Origin: an uncultured Clostridia bacterium
GTDB lineage: Bacteria; Bacillota; Clostridia; Oscillospirales; Ruminococcaceae
DNA length: 64,000 nt
Direction of reading: 5' to 3'
NCBI GenBank assembly: GCA_947383835.1
Contig: CANDEV010000012.1
Span: forward strand, 1-64,000
A program made the translations under genes and the position numbers. This document shows, in pieces, positions 41,128 through 48,587 of the stretch; the stretch's first letter is position 1; each line of letters opens with the position of its first letter. The notes beneath the pieces were generated by a model that was given only the letters and a program-made list of their open reading frames with translations, searched no databases and was not told the DNA's origin.

Positions 41128-42549
41128 TCACTTCTTTATCTTGAATTCAAACTTATCCTTGGGAGTTTCCGCAGGAACAGGCGCGGGATATTCTCCCGTA
41201 AAGCAGCCCTTGCAAAACTCGCAGCATGAATTTTCCGCAAGCTTTCCCACAGCTTCAACGCTTAAATAGCCGAGACTGTCCGCGCCGATCTCCTTTGCGA
41301 TTTCGGGGACGGTCATTTTGCAGGCGATAAGATTTTCCTTGCTGTCAATATCCGTGCCGAAATAGCATGGACTTACAAACGGCGGACAGGAAATTCTCAT
41401 GTGTATCTCTTTCGCCCCGGCCTCCCTTATCAGATTTACCGTTCTGCGGCAGGTAGTACCGCGGACAATGCTGTCGTCTATAAGCACTACGCGCTTGTCC
41501 TTAACAGTTTCCCTGATAACGTTCAGCTTTATACGCACCGAGTTTGTTCTCTCGGATTGGGTGGGCTGAATGAAGGTCCTGCCGATATATCTGTTCCTGA
41601 TAAAGCCAACACCGTAGGGTATTCCCGAAGCGTTTGCAAAGCCCAAAGCTGCGTCCAGACCGCTGTCGGGGACGCCGATAACAACATCGGCATCAACGGG
41701 GTGCTCTTTCCAAAGATATTCACCCGCTTTCATGCGAGCCTGATGCACGCTTGAACCCTCCACAACCGAGTCGGGGCGGGCTATGTACACATACTCAAAA
41801 ACGCAAATATGGGGCTTTTCGGAAACGTGTGTCTTGATAGAACGCATACCGTTTTCGTCAATTACCACAACCTCGCCGGGACGAACGTCACGGACAAATT
41901 CCGCGCCTATGCTGTCAAAAGCGCAGGTCTCGGATGCTATAACGTAAGCCTCTCCAAGCCGTCCGATCGAAAGTGGACGGAAACCCACAGGGTCTCTTGC
42001 GGCGATAAGCTTTTTGGGAGACATTACCACAAGAGAGTAAGCGCCCTTGATTTTTTCCATAGTCTTGACGACCGCTTCCTCAATTGAGGAGCAAACAAGA
42101 CGCTGCTGTGTTATTGCGTAGGAAATTACCTCCGTGTCGTTTGTGGTGTGGAATATTGCTCCCCCAAGCTCAAACTCACGCCGCAGCTCAAATGCATTGG
42201 TGAGATTTCCGTTATGAGCAAGAGCCATAGGTCCTTTCATGTGGCGGACAACCAACGGCTGGGCATTTGAGCGGTTTGAGTTGCCCGTTGTGGAGTAGCG
42301 GACGTGTCCAACCGAAATATTGCCCTGACCGAGGTTTGCAAGGGTGTCCTTGTCAAAGACCTCATGAACAAGCCCCAAGTCCTTGTGATAGCTGAACACG
42401 CCGGAATCGTTCACCACAATCCCGCAGGATTCCTGTCCCCTGTGCTGCAAGGCGTACAAGCCGATATAAGTCTGCATGGCAACGTCCATGGTGTCCCTGC
42501 TGTAAATGGCAAAAACTCCGCATTCCTCGTGTATACCGTTTATACTCAT
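41128..42549 (-). CDS. purF: Amidophosphoribosyltransferase
   Basis: First committed purine step: PRPP plus glutamine to phosphoribosylamine. The Ntn glutaminase nucleophile is Cys10 in HEECGVFAIY, exposed after propeptide removal as in the Bacillus-type enzyme. Other motifs: GHVRYSTTG, AHNGNLTN, the PRPP loop VVLIDDSIVRGTTCRR, and C-terminal Cys residues (CCEFCKGC) typical of the Fe-S-containing class. The ATG at 42549 is taken; a TTG at 42555 sits closer to the SD AAAGGA. Overlap or near overlap with the paralogue upstream suggests coupling. About 473 residues. Confidence 0.95.
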   Translation of the reverse strand: MSINGIHEECGVFAIYSRDTMDVAMQTYIGLYALQHRGQESCGIVVNDSGVFSYHKDLGLVHEVFDKDTLANLGQGNISVGHVRYSTTGNSNRSNAQPLVVRHMKGPMALAHNGNLTNAFELRREFELGGAIFHTTNDTEVISYAITQQRLVCSSIEEAVVKTMEKIKGAYSLVVMSPKKLIAARDPVGFRPLSIGRLGEAYVIASETCAFDSIGAEFVRDVRPGEVVVIDENGMRSIKTHVSEKPHICVFEYVYIARPDSVVEGSSVHQARMKAGEYLWKEHPVDADVVIGVPDSGLDAALGFANASGIPYGVGFIRNRYIGRTFIQPTQSERTNSVRIKLNVIRETVKDKRVVLIDDSIVRGTTCRRTVNLIREAGAKEIHMRISCPPFVSPCYFGTDIDSKENLIACKMTVPEIAKEIGADSLGYLSVEAVGKLAENSCCEFCKGCFTGEYPAPVPAETPKDKFEFKIKK

Positions 42550-42556
42550 TGGCAAA

Positions 42557-43978
42557 TTATTCCTTTCCGTTCCAGCAGTAGCTGCAAAGCTTGCATTCGG
42601 GTAAGCCCACCGCTTTGACAGTACCCTCCAAGGACTGAAATTCCAGCGAGGTAAGCTTCAGTCTGCGGCAAATTTCGTCACGGAGCTTTCTTCCTCTTTC
42701 GGTTTTGGCGCTGCTGTACTCTTCGATGTACTTAACGCCCTCTTCGCCCTCAAGCTCGTCTATGATTTTTCTTGCAATAAGGTCAAGCTCCGAGGTGCTC
42801 CGTGAAAAGTTTAAGTATTTGCAGCCGTACATGATAGGCGGACAGGCAGAACGCATATGGACTTCCTTTGCGCCGTTTGCGTAAAGAAATTCAACCGTCT
42901 CACGCATTTGAGTTCCGCGGACAATGCTGTCGTCCACAAAAAGCAGTTTTTTGCCGTCAATAAGCTCGTGGACGGGTATAAGCTTCATTTTAGCCACCTT
43001 GTTCCGCATAGCCTGACTTTGAGGCATGAAGCTTCTGGGCCATGTTGGGGTGTATTTTACAAACGGTCTTGCAAAGGGTATTCCGCTTTTGTTTGCGTAT
43101 CCTATCGCGTGGGGAATGCCCGAATCCGGTACGCCGCAAACATAATCCACGTCTGGCAGAGTGCCGTTTTTCATATCGGTTTCCGCCATGATCTCGCCGT
43201 TTCTGGTACGCATTGTCTCAACGGTCACGCCCTCGTATATCGAGTTTGGATAACCGTAGTACGTCCATAAAAACGTGCATATGCTCATATCTTCACAGCC
43301 GGAGCTTAATGTCTCGCAGCTTTCCGGAGTGATCTTCACAATTTCCGAAGGCATAAGCTCGCGGTAGGTCTCATAACCAAGCTTCTGAAAAGCAAAGGAC
43401 TCAAAGGAGAAGCACCAGCCGTCCTCGCGCTTTCCGATTATGATCGGCAGTCGTCCGCGCTTGTCTCTTGCCGCGATAATGCCGTCCTCGGTAAGAACAA
43501 GCATTGATACCGTTCCCTCGATCTTTTCCTGTGCATAGCGGATTCCTTCCACAAAGGAATCCTTTTGCGAAATGAGCGCGCCCACAAGTGAGCTGTCGTT
43601 TACCTTGCCGCTGCTCATTGCTTCAAAGCTTGCGAAGCAGCTGTCCAGTATTTCATTTCTCAGCTTGTCGGCGTTGTTTATTATGCCCACGGTGCAGACG
43701 GCATAAAGCCCAAGCTTTGACCGCAGCAGTATCGGCTGCGGGTCACTGTCGCTTATACAGCCTATGCAAAGCTTGCCCCGCATGGTTTCAACGTCCTTTT
43801 CAAATTTTGTCCTGAACGGTGAATTTTCAATGCTGTGAATATTTCTCTGAAAACCCATTTCCGGGTCATAAGCCGTCATGCCGCCTCGTCTTGTGCCGAG
43901 ATGAGAGTGATAATCTGTACCGAAAAAAACGTCGCTTATGCAGTCGTTCATTGACGCTGCTCCAAAAAATCCGCCCAT
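42557..43978 (-). CDS. PurF paralogue lacking the glutaminase cysteine
   Basis: 473 residues, colinear with PurF: Ntn-type N-domain (GTRRGGMTAYDPE; CIGCISDSDPQP) and a phosphoribosyltransferase domain with the intact PRPP loop LLFVDDSIVRGTQMRE. It begins MGGFFGAAS, so the position of the catalytic Cys of a CGFFG-type N-terminus is Gly2. Glutamine hydrolysis by this chain is therefore unlikely; it could use free ammonia, take it from PurF, or be regulatory. A Cys-rich end (CKLCSYC) resembles that of PurF. It immediately precedes purF (8 bases), a pairing I recall from other Clostridia. Confidence 0.85.
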   Translation of the reverse strand: MGGFFGAASMNDCISDVFFGTDYHSHLGTRRGGMTAYDPEMGFQRNIHSIENSPFRTKFEKDVETMRGKLCIGCISDSDPQPILLRSKLGLYAVCTVGIINNADKLRNEILDSCFASFEAMSSGKVNDSSLVGALISQKDSFVEGIRYAQEKIEGTVSMLVLTEDGIIAARDKRGRLPIIIGKREDGWCFSFESFAFQKLGYETYRELMPSEIVKITPESCETLSSGCEDMSICTFLWTYYGYPNSIYEGVTVETMRTRNGEIMAETDMKNGTLPDVDYVCGVPDSGIPHAIGYANKSGIPFARPFVKYTPTWPRSFMPQSQAMRNKVAKMKLIPVHELIDGKKLLFVDDSIVRGTQMRETVEFLYANGAKEVHMRSACPPIMYGCKYLNFSRSTSELDLIARKIIDELEGEEGVKYIEEYSSAKTERGRKLRDEICRRLKLTSLEFQSLEGTVKAVGLPECKLCSYCWNGKE

Positions 43979-44087
43979 ATAAATTCCTTTCGCGCGGTCG
44001 CCGCGCCGCGTTGCTCTGCACCGCCGCGCAGTATTGCGACCCTATACTTTTCATTTCCCTTGTCAAGGGACGTTTTTAAACTCGCTG

Positions 44088-44146
44088 CCCGCCCCCCCTT
44101 GAGGGGCTTGACCTTGTTACATAATATCAATATTTCGCATTGGGGT
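44088..44146 (-). repeat. 3' hairpin element, family C, copy 2
   Basis: On the minus strand, 33 nt after the purC stop: CCCCAATG, an A/T-rich stretch, TGTAAC, GGTCAAG, then CCCCTCAAGGGG plus GGGGCGGG. Aligned by eye with the elements after fhs and aroB. The rest of the purC-purF2 gap (43979-44178) has another hairpin (CCCTTGTCAAGGG at 44058-44070) and no gene. Confidence 0.5.
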
Positions 44147-44178
44147 GTGACTTTCCTGCACTATGTGCAATCTGTGGC

Positions 44179-44895
44179 TCACTGCCCGAATATTCTTTTC
44201 ATCATTTCCTGATAAGCTTCCTCTACGCCGCCCATGTCTCTGCGGAAACGATCCTTGTCAAGCTTCTCATGGGTCTTGCTGTCCCAGAAGCGGCAGGTGT
44301 CGGGAGAAATTTCGTCCGCAAGAATGATCTGACCGTGAAATCTGCCGAACTCAATTTTAAAGTCGATAAGGTCAATGCCGTGCTCCTTGAAGAATTTCAG
44401 CATGAAATCATTTACCGCAAATGCGTATTTGGAAATGGTATCAATTTCCTCCTGCGTTGCAAGACCAAGTCCCAAAGCGTAGTAGTCGTTAATGAACGGG
44501 TCGCCCAGATCGTCGTTCTTGTAGCTGAATTCGAGGGTAGGCTGCTTCAGGGGAGTACCCTCCTCAATGCCAAGCTTTTTGGAAAAGCTGCCCGCTGCAA
44601 CGTTTCTCACGATTACTTCAAGAGGGACTATCTCAACCTTTTTAACAATAGTCTCGCGGTCGCTTATCTCCTCAACGAGGTGAGTGGGAACGCCCTCTTT
44701 TTCAAGGAGCTTGAACATATAGTTAGTCATCTTATTGTTGACAACGCCCTTGCCGCGGATAGTACCCTTTTTCTCGCCGTTGAAAGCGGTAGCATCATCC
44801 TTGTAGTCAACGATGACCATATCGGGATCGTTTGTTGCGTAAACCTTTTTTGCCTTGCCCTCATAAAGCTGTTCCTTTTTCTCAATGTTTGCCAT
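44179..44895 (-). CDS. purC: SAICAR synthase
   Basis: Joins aspartate to CAIR with ATP, purine step 7. 238 residues, the usual size. Motifs: QLYEGKAKKVYAT (ATP loop), DYKDDATAFNG, VPLEVIVRNVAAGSF, LEFSYKNDDLGDP, the IDFKIEFGR strand and ILADEISPDTCRFWD. ATG 44895 is preceded by GGAGGA. It follows the HAD-phosphatase gene by 27 bases. Confidence 0.97.
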   Translation of the reverse strand: MANIEKKEQLYEGKAKKVYATNDPDMVIVDYKDDATAFNGEKKGTIRGKGVVNNKMTNYMFKLLEKEGVPTHLVEEISDRETIVKKVEIVPLEVIVRNVAAGSFSKKLGIEEGTPLKQPTLEFSYKNDDLGDPFINDYYALGLGLATQEEIDTISKYAFAVNDFMLKFFKEHGIDLIDFKIEFGRFHGQIILADEISPDTCRFWDSKTHEKLDKDRFRRDMGGVEEAYQEMMKRIFGQ

Positions 44896-44922
44896 TTTAA
44901 ATTCCTCCATAAAATTAATAAT

Positions 44923-45579
44923 TTATTTTAAAATAATTTTTGCAATTTCACTCGGTTCGGACGCTATATAGTCCGCACCCGCTTCTTCAAGCTCCGGACG
45001 GCTGCCGTATCCGTAAAGCGCACCGATCGAAGCAATTCCCACAGACTTTGCGCCCTCTATGTCGTAGAACCTGTCGCCTATCATTACAGCCTGTCCCAAA
45101 TCGTCCTCGCCGCAAGCTGTAAGAGCGTTCCCTATAACAGCCGCCTTGCCCACGTCCGCACCATTGGCGGGAGCGCAGCATACGGCGGTAAAAAACTTTT
45201 TTATACCGAAGCTCTCCACTATCGGGACGGAAAAACGTTCGGGCTTTGAGGTTGCAACCGCAAGCTGCATACCCTCTTCATACAGCCGCTTCAAAACGTC
45301 GTAAACACCGTCGTAAAGCGAATTTTCTGTTACACAGTACTCTTTGTAGCGTTCCCTATGCAGAGTGACCGTCTCCCTGACCTGCTCGGCGTTCATGCCG
45401 CAGAATTCCGCATAGGAATAATCAAGCGGCGGTCCGAGAAATTTTTTCAATACCGTTTCATCGGGTATCTCCCAATTCATTTTGTCAAGAGCATATCTTA
45501 TGCAGTTCAGTATACCCGCGGACGAATCGGTAAGAGTTCCGTCCAAGTCAAACAGAACCGTGCGAAAATTTTTACTCAT
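44923..45579 (-). CDS. HAD-superfamily hydrolase (phosphoglycolate phosphatase-like)
   Basis: 218 residues with the four HAD motifs: VLFDLDGTLTDSS (nucleophile Asp and acid Asp), AVATSKPE (Ser/Thr), the Lys in KAAVIGNAL, and VMIGDRFYDIEGA (acids). An alpha-helical cap follows motif I, as in Gph-type enzymes. The phosphate substrate is unknown; a house-cleaning 5'-nucleotidase would fit the locus. Start ATG 45579, SD AAGGTGG. Confidence 0.9.
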   Translation of the reverse strand: MSKNFRTVLFDLDGTLTDSSAGILNCIRYALDKMNWEIPDETVLKKFLGPPLDYSYAEFCGMNAEQVRETVTLHRERYKEYCVTENSLYDGVYDVLKRLYEEGMQLAVATSKPERFSVPIVESFGIKKFFTAVCCAPANGADVGKAAVIGNALTACGEDDLGQAVMIGDRFYDIEGAKSVGIASIGALYGYGSRPELEEAGADYIASEPSEIAKIILK

Positions 45580-45584
45580 GGGAC

Positions 45585-45911
45585 TTACCACCTTGACATA
45601 TTTTTTTCATGCTTTTTCAGATAAACCTCTTTCAGCTCCTGCGGCGTGATAGAGTAACACAGCATTACGTCATTGAAGTACATCATAACGTCGCAAAGCT
45701 CCTCGATAAAATGGTCTCTGACCTCCTTGTCGCCAAGTATCGCTTCGCTGCTGTTCTTTTTGATGATGTCCCCGACCTCGCCAAGCTCCACATAAAGCCA
45801 TAAGAGCATTCTTACCGCCTTTTCGGGATAAAGTCCGCCCCATTTATCCTTGTATTTTTCCTGCAATTCTTTCTGTATTTCCTGCATTTCGTTAAAGCCG
45901 AAATTATCCAT
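45585..45911 (-). CDS. MazG-like nucleotide pyrophosphohydrolase
   Basis: 108 residues of the all-alpha NTP-PPase fold. The metal acids appear in LLWLYVELGEVGDII (ExxE) and HFIEELCDVMMYFNDV (ExxD), the usual arrangement of MazG. Single-domain MazG proteins remove non-canonical or excess (d)NTPs. Placed next to the HAD phosphatase, 5 bases apart, so the two may act on nucleotides together (inference). ATG 45911 with AGGAGTG upstream. Confidence 0.8.
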   Translation of the reverse strand: MDNFGFNEMQEIQKELQEKYKDKWGGLYPEKAVRMLLWLYVELGEVGDIIKKNSSEAILGDKEVRDHFIEELCDVMMYFNDVMLCYSITPQELKEVYLKKHEKNMSRW

Positions 45912-45936
45912 GGGAACTTTCACTCCTAAAGCTGTT

Positions 45937-46761
45937 TTATTTATTCTGTACCTTTTGAGAAATCATAATGTCCATGCAGTGCTTGTGAGGAATTCCGCCG
46001 CTGTTACAGTCAAATACGACCTCATCGCACCTGTGCAAAAGCCATTCGTCATAGTATCCGAAAAGTTCACCCGACAGCCATTTGAAATTCCTGCTGTCCT
46101 TGTCGGGCGGGGCAGGTATAAACGGCTTTTTCACAAACACATTCATTGCGTGTATGCCGCCCTCCGCAGTGTATTTTCGGTAATTCTCAAAAATTTTCTC
46201 CCGCAGCTCGTTGGGAATATAATGCAGCACCCCCGAACAGAAGATAACGTCAAATTCGCTTTCGAGACGGAAGTCCTTAACGTCCGCCTTGAAAAAGTTC
46301 ACGTTGACCCTGTGTTTTTCGGCAAGCCGCTTCGCCTTGTCGATACCCGACTGGGTAATGTCAAAGGCGGACACTTTGTAGCCGTTTTTAGCAAAAAATA
46401 CAGCGTCCTTGCCCTCGCCGCAGCCAATGTCCAGTACTCTCAATGGCTTTGTTGGCGGGATAAGCTTCATCACCTCGAAGCACATTTCCGATGGCTTAAC
46501 GCCCCAGTAGTACTCCTCGGTATCGTAGCGGCTCTCGTAATCGTTGATTATTTTCTGCTCCACCGCGTACCCCAAAAGTGAGTCGATACTGCACCCAAAT
46601 GCCTTTGCGATAAGCGGCAAGGTTGCCACATCGGGCAGGGACGCGCCGTTCTCCCACTTTGAAACAGCTTGGAACGACACGTTGAGCCGTCCCGCAAGCT
46701 CCTCCTGTGTAAGACCTTTTTGCTTTCTAAGATTACAGATATTTTTGCCTATGGTATTCAT
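45937..46761 (-). CDS. XRE helix-turn-helix fused to SAM methyltransferase
   Basis: 274 residues. Residues 1-65 are a Cro/CI-type HTH (LRKQKGLTQEELAGRLNVSF; SKWENGASLPDVATL). Residues about 80-270 are a class I methyltransferase similar to TehB (VLDIGCGEGKDAVFFAKNG; SAFDITQSGIDKA; CSGVLHYIP). A fused regulator-methyltransferase could link promoter binding to a substrate or SAM level (inference). Start ATG 46761 behind AAAGGAGTG. It lies between purE and the MazG gene. Confidence 0.85.
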   Translation of the reverse strand: MNTIGKNICNLRKQKGLTQEELAGRLNVSFQAVSKWENGASLPDVATLPLIAKAFGCSIDSLLGYAVEQKIINDYESRYDTEEYYWGVKPSEMCFEVMKLIPPTKPLRVLDIGCGEGKDAVFFAKNGYKVSAFDITQSGIDKAKRLAEKHRVNVNFFKADVKDFRLESEFDVIFCSGVLHYIPNELREKIFENYRKYTAEGGIHAMNVFVKKPFIPAPPDKDSRNFKWLSGELFGYYDEWLLHRCDEVVFDCNSGGIPHKHCMDIMISQKVQNK

Positions 46762-46856
46762 ATGACCACTCCTTTCAAGTAAAGTATAGCATATTGAAAA
46801 GACAGTCACAATAACCTGTTGCGACAAAAATCCGGCAAATTCAACTATCGGTTGAG

Positions 46857-47354
46857 CTATACTTCCTCAACCATTTTCTGTAACTTTTCGTCCTTTTCCT
46901 TAACGCCGTCTATCATGGTCTGCTTTGCGGCGGCAAGCTTGTCCGCGAGGGTATCGTCGGAAAGCGCAAGCATTTGAATTGCAAGTATAGCCGCGTTTTT
47001 CGCACCGTTTACCGCAACCGTTGCAACGGGGATTCCCGATGGCATCTGGACAGTTGCAAGCAGCGCGTCAAGTCCCTCAAATGTGGACTTTATGGGGATA
47101 CCGATAACGGGCAGGGTAGTGTGTCCCGCGATAACTCCCGCAAGGTGAGCAGCCATGCCCGCGGCGCAGATTATAACGCCGAAGCCGTTTTCCTTAGCCT
47201 TTGCAGCAAACTCCGCAGCAAGTTCGGGAGTACGGTGCGCCGAAATGACGTGCGCTTCAAAGGGTACTCCGTAGGACTTCAATTCCTTGACAGCGTCCTT
47301 TACGATTGGGAAATCGCTGTCGCTGCCCATGATAATAGCAACTTTTTTTGACAT
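46857..47354 (-). CDS. purE: N5-carboxyaminoimidazole ribonucleotide mutase
   Basis: Moves the carboxyl group to give CAIR, purine step 6. 165 residues. Motifs: IIMGSDSDFPIVKDAV, the catalytic SAHRTPE (His) and AGMAAHLAGVIAGHTTLPVIGIP, then LDALLATVQMPSGIPVATVA. Class I (PurK-dependent) or class II cannot be settled with certainty; purK is not in the window. It heads the purine locus behind a leader peptide and a hairpin. Start ATG 47354, SD GGAGG. Confidence 0.96.
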   Translation of the reverse strand: MSKKVAIIMGSDSDFPIVKDAVKELKSYGVPFEAHVISAHRTPELAAEFAAKAKENGFGVIICAAGMAAHLAGVIAGHTTLPVIGIPIKSTFEGLDALLATVQMPSGIPVATVAVNGAKNAAILAIQMLALSDDTLADKLAAAKQTMIDGVKEKDEKLQKMVEEV

Positions 47355-47388
47355 AAAATACCTCCGCTGTGAATTTTTTAAAAACAAA

Positions 47389-47413
47389 AAGCTGTGAAAA
47401 TTCATCACAGCTT
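47389..47413 (-). terminator. Attenuator-like terminator in the purE leader
   Basis: Minus strand AAGCTGTGA, 7-nt loop, TCACAGCTT, then TTTTGTTTTT. It ends 35 bases before purE. The 3' arm octamer TTCACAGC recurs right before the purE SD (47366-47373), so the 5' arm could pair with either. Termination is well supported; regulated read-through is inference. Confidence 0.7.
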
Positions 47414-47417
47414 AATT

Positions 47418-47528
47418 TTAGATACACTTATTTTCGGGTACGGAAAAACTGCCGCAGCAAGAGTCAGACCCGTGAAGCAGCGAGGGGAAATATATTGAAC
47501 AAGCCATAAGGCAGGAAAATATTGCCAT
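47418..47528 (-). CDS. Candidate purE leader peptide
   Basis: A 36-codon frame, ATG 47528, with a strong SD (GGCGGAGGG, 7-base spacer), lies between the promoter and the attenuator hairpin. It is Cys- and Ser-rich (six... C-C pairs such as SCCGS; SCLMACS near the start) and has no run of one amino acid that would mark a classic amino-acid attenuator. Its stop (47420-47418) falls 5 bases before the hairpin, where a stalled ribosome would affect folding. It may instead be a chance frame. Confidence 0.45.
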   Translation of the reverse strand: MAIFSCLMACSIYFPSLLHGSDSCCGSFSVPENKCI

Positions 47529-47566
47529 GACTGAACCCTCCGCCCAAATAAAAAACTTACCCTTTT

Positions 47567-47595
47567 ATTATACAGCATTTTTACCAAAACTTCAA
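47567..47595 (-). promoter_or_regulatory. Purine locus promoter
   Basis: Minus strand TTGAAG (47595-47590), 17 bp, TATAAT (47572-47567). The leader to purE is about 205 nt. No PurR box or purine riboswitch core is recognised. Confidence 0.8.
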
Positions 47596-47643
47596 GTGTT
47601 TCGCAAAAAAAAATCAGAATTTATAAAAATTATCATTTACATC

Positions 47644-47671
47644 TTGCTTTTTTCAAAAAATATGTTAAAAT
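47644..47671 (+). promoter_or_regulatory. Ferredoxin promoter
   Basis: TTGCTT (47644-47649), 16 bp, TAAAAT (47666-47671), divergent from the purine promoter. Confidence 0.6.
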
Positions 47672-47719
47672 AGATATAAGGAATAAGTTTTCCTAAAAAA
47701 TATTTGGAGGTGCTTTCAA

Positions 47720-47890
47720 ATGGCATACAAAATTTCCGATGAGTGCATCAGCTGCGGCGCTTGCGCAGACGGATGTCCTGTAAACGCAATTTCCGAAGGT
47801 GACGGCAAATACGTTATCGACGCAGGAACCTGCATCGACTGCGGCGCTTGCGCTGACGCTTGCCCCGTATCTGCTCCTTCTGCTGAATAA
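47720..47890 (+). CDS. 2[4Fe-4S] ferredoxin
   Basis: 56-residue clostridial ferredoxin, a low-potential electron carrier for hydrogenase, pyruvate:ferredoxin oxidoreductase and similar enzymes. Eight cluster Cys in two C-x2-C-x2-C-x3-C-P motifs: 9/12/15/19 and 38/41/44/48 (CISCGACADGCP; CIDCGACADACP), showing the internal duplication. Very acidic overall. ATG 47720 has GGAGG at 8 bases. Monocistronic with its own promoter and terminator. Confidence 0.96.
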   Translation: MAYKISDECISCGACADGCPVNAISEGDGKYVIDAGTCIDCGACADACPVSAPSAE

Positions 47891-47912
47891 TTGCAACAGA
47901 GTAAGCTACTTA

Positions 47913-47936
47913 AAAGCCTCCCTTTGCGGGGGCTTT
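47913..47936 (+). terminator. Ferredoxin terminator
   Basis: AAAGCCTCC / GGGGGCTTT stem (one G-T pair), followed by TTACTTTTT. Confidence 0.85.
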
Positions 47937-48017
47937 TTACTTTTTGAACTATTTTCCGCATATTTTTTATGCACGTTCGCTAAATACTTCAAAATATAAA
48001 AAAATTCCGAAAAATTT

Positions 48018-48045
48018 TGTAACAAAAACCATTCTCATTCGTATT
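48018..48045 (+). promoter_or_regulatory. Candidate ECF-type autoregulated promoter
   Basis: TGTAAC (48018-48023), 16 bp, CGTATT (48040-48045): the AAC/CGT pattern of ECF sigma promoters, 40 bases before the ECF gene. The second ECF pair also has TGTAAC (55761-55766), with a poorer -10. Confidence 0.55.
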
Positions 48046-48084
48046 AGTTTATGAGTACTCAAAAAATTACGGGAGGTGAAAAAT

Positions 48085-48582
48085 ATGCGGTCGTCCGACT
48101 TCGACGAGCTGTACAGATTGTACGCGAAGTACATATACCGCTATCTGGCGGGACTTTCCTCCTCTGAGCAGCTTGCGGAGGAGCTTACCGCCGAGACCTT
48201 TTATCATGCGGTGAAAAACATAAACTCATACAGCAGCGAGTACAGCATGGCGGCGTGGCTGAAGTCCACAGCTAAAAATCTGTATATCGACTACCTGCGA
48301 AAAAAGGAGCGGCAGAACGTCCCCATAGACGATATGGAGCTATCGGACGGTGCGGACGCGGTGCTTATACTTGAGGACAGGGAGCAGGCTTTGAACGTCC
48401 ACAAGGCTTTGCACACCCTTGAGGAGCCGTATAAGGAGGTCTTTTCTCTGCGGATATTCGGGGAGCTTTCCTACAAGGAGATAGGCGGGCTTTTCGGGAA
48501 ATCCGACGGTTGGGCGCGGACGGTTTTCTTTAGAGCGAAAGAAAAAATCATCACAAAATTAAACGAAAACGAACAGGAGTGA
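48085..48582 (+). CDS. ECF-type sigma factor (pair 1)
   Basis: 165 residues: region 2 (FDELYRLYAKYIYRYLAGLS; AEELTAETFYHAVKNI; AAWLKSTAKNLYIDYLRKK) and region 4 (LEEPYKEVFSLRIFGELSYK; IGGLFGKSDGWARTVFFRAK). The SD GGGAGG points to ATG 48085; an in-frame GTG at 48076 overlaps the SD. It is followed at once by a zf-HC2 anti-sigma gene, so activity is likely released by an envelope or extracellular signal. The signal is unknown. Confidence 0.92.
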   Translation: MRSSDFDELYRLYAKYIYRYLAGLSSSEQLAEELTAETFYHAVKNINSYSSEYSMAAWLKSTAKNLYIDYLRKKERQNVPIDDMELSDGADAVLILEDREQALNVHKALHTLEEPYKEVFSLRIFGELSYKEIGGLFGKSDGWARTVFFRAKEKIITKLNENEQE

Positions 48583-48587
48583 TAACT

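Noticed and set aside
47405..47587. 60-codon minus-strand frame upstream of purE
   Set aside because: Its start lies upstream of the -10 of the purine promoter, so it would not be on the transcript; the 36-codon frame with a good SD in another phase is preferred.
47355..47600. Purine (guanine/adenine) riboswitch or ZTP riboswitch upstream of purE
   Set aside because: The conserved junction and loop sequences of neither class could be found in the leader.
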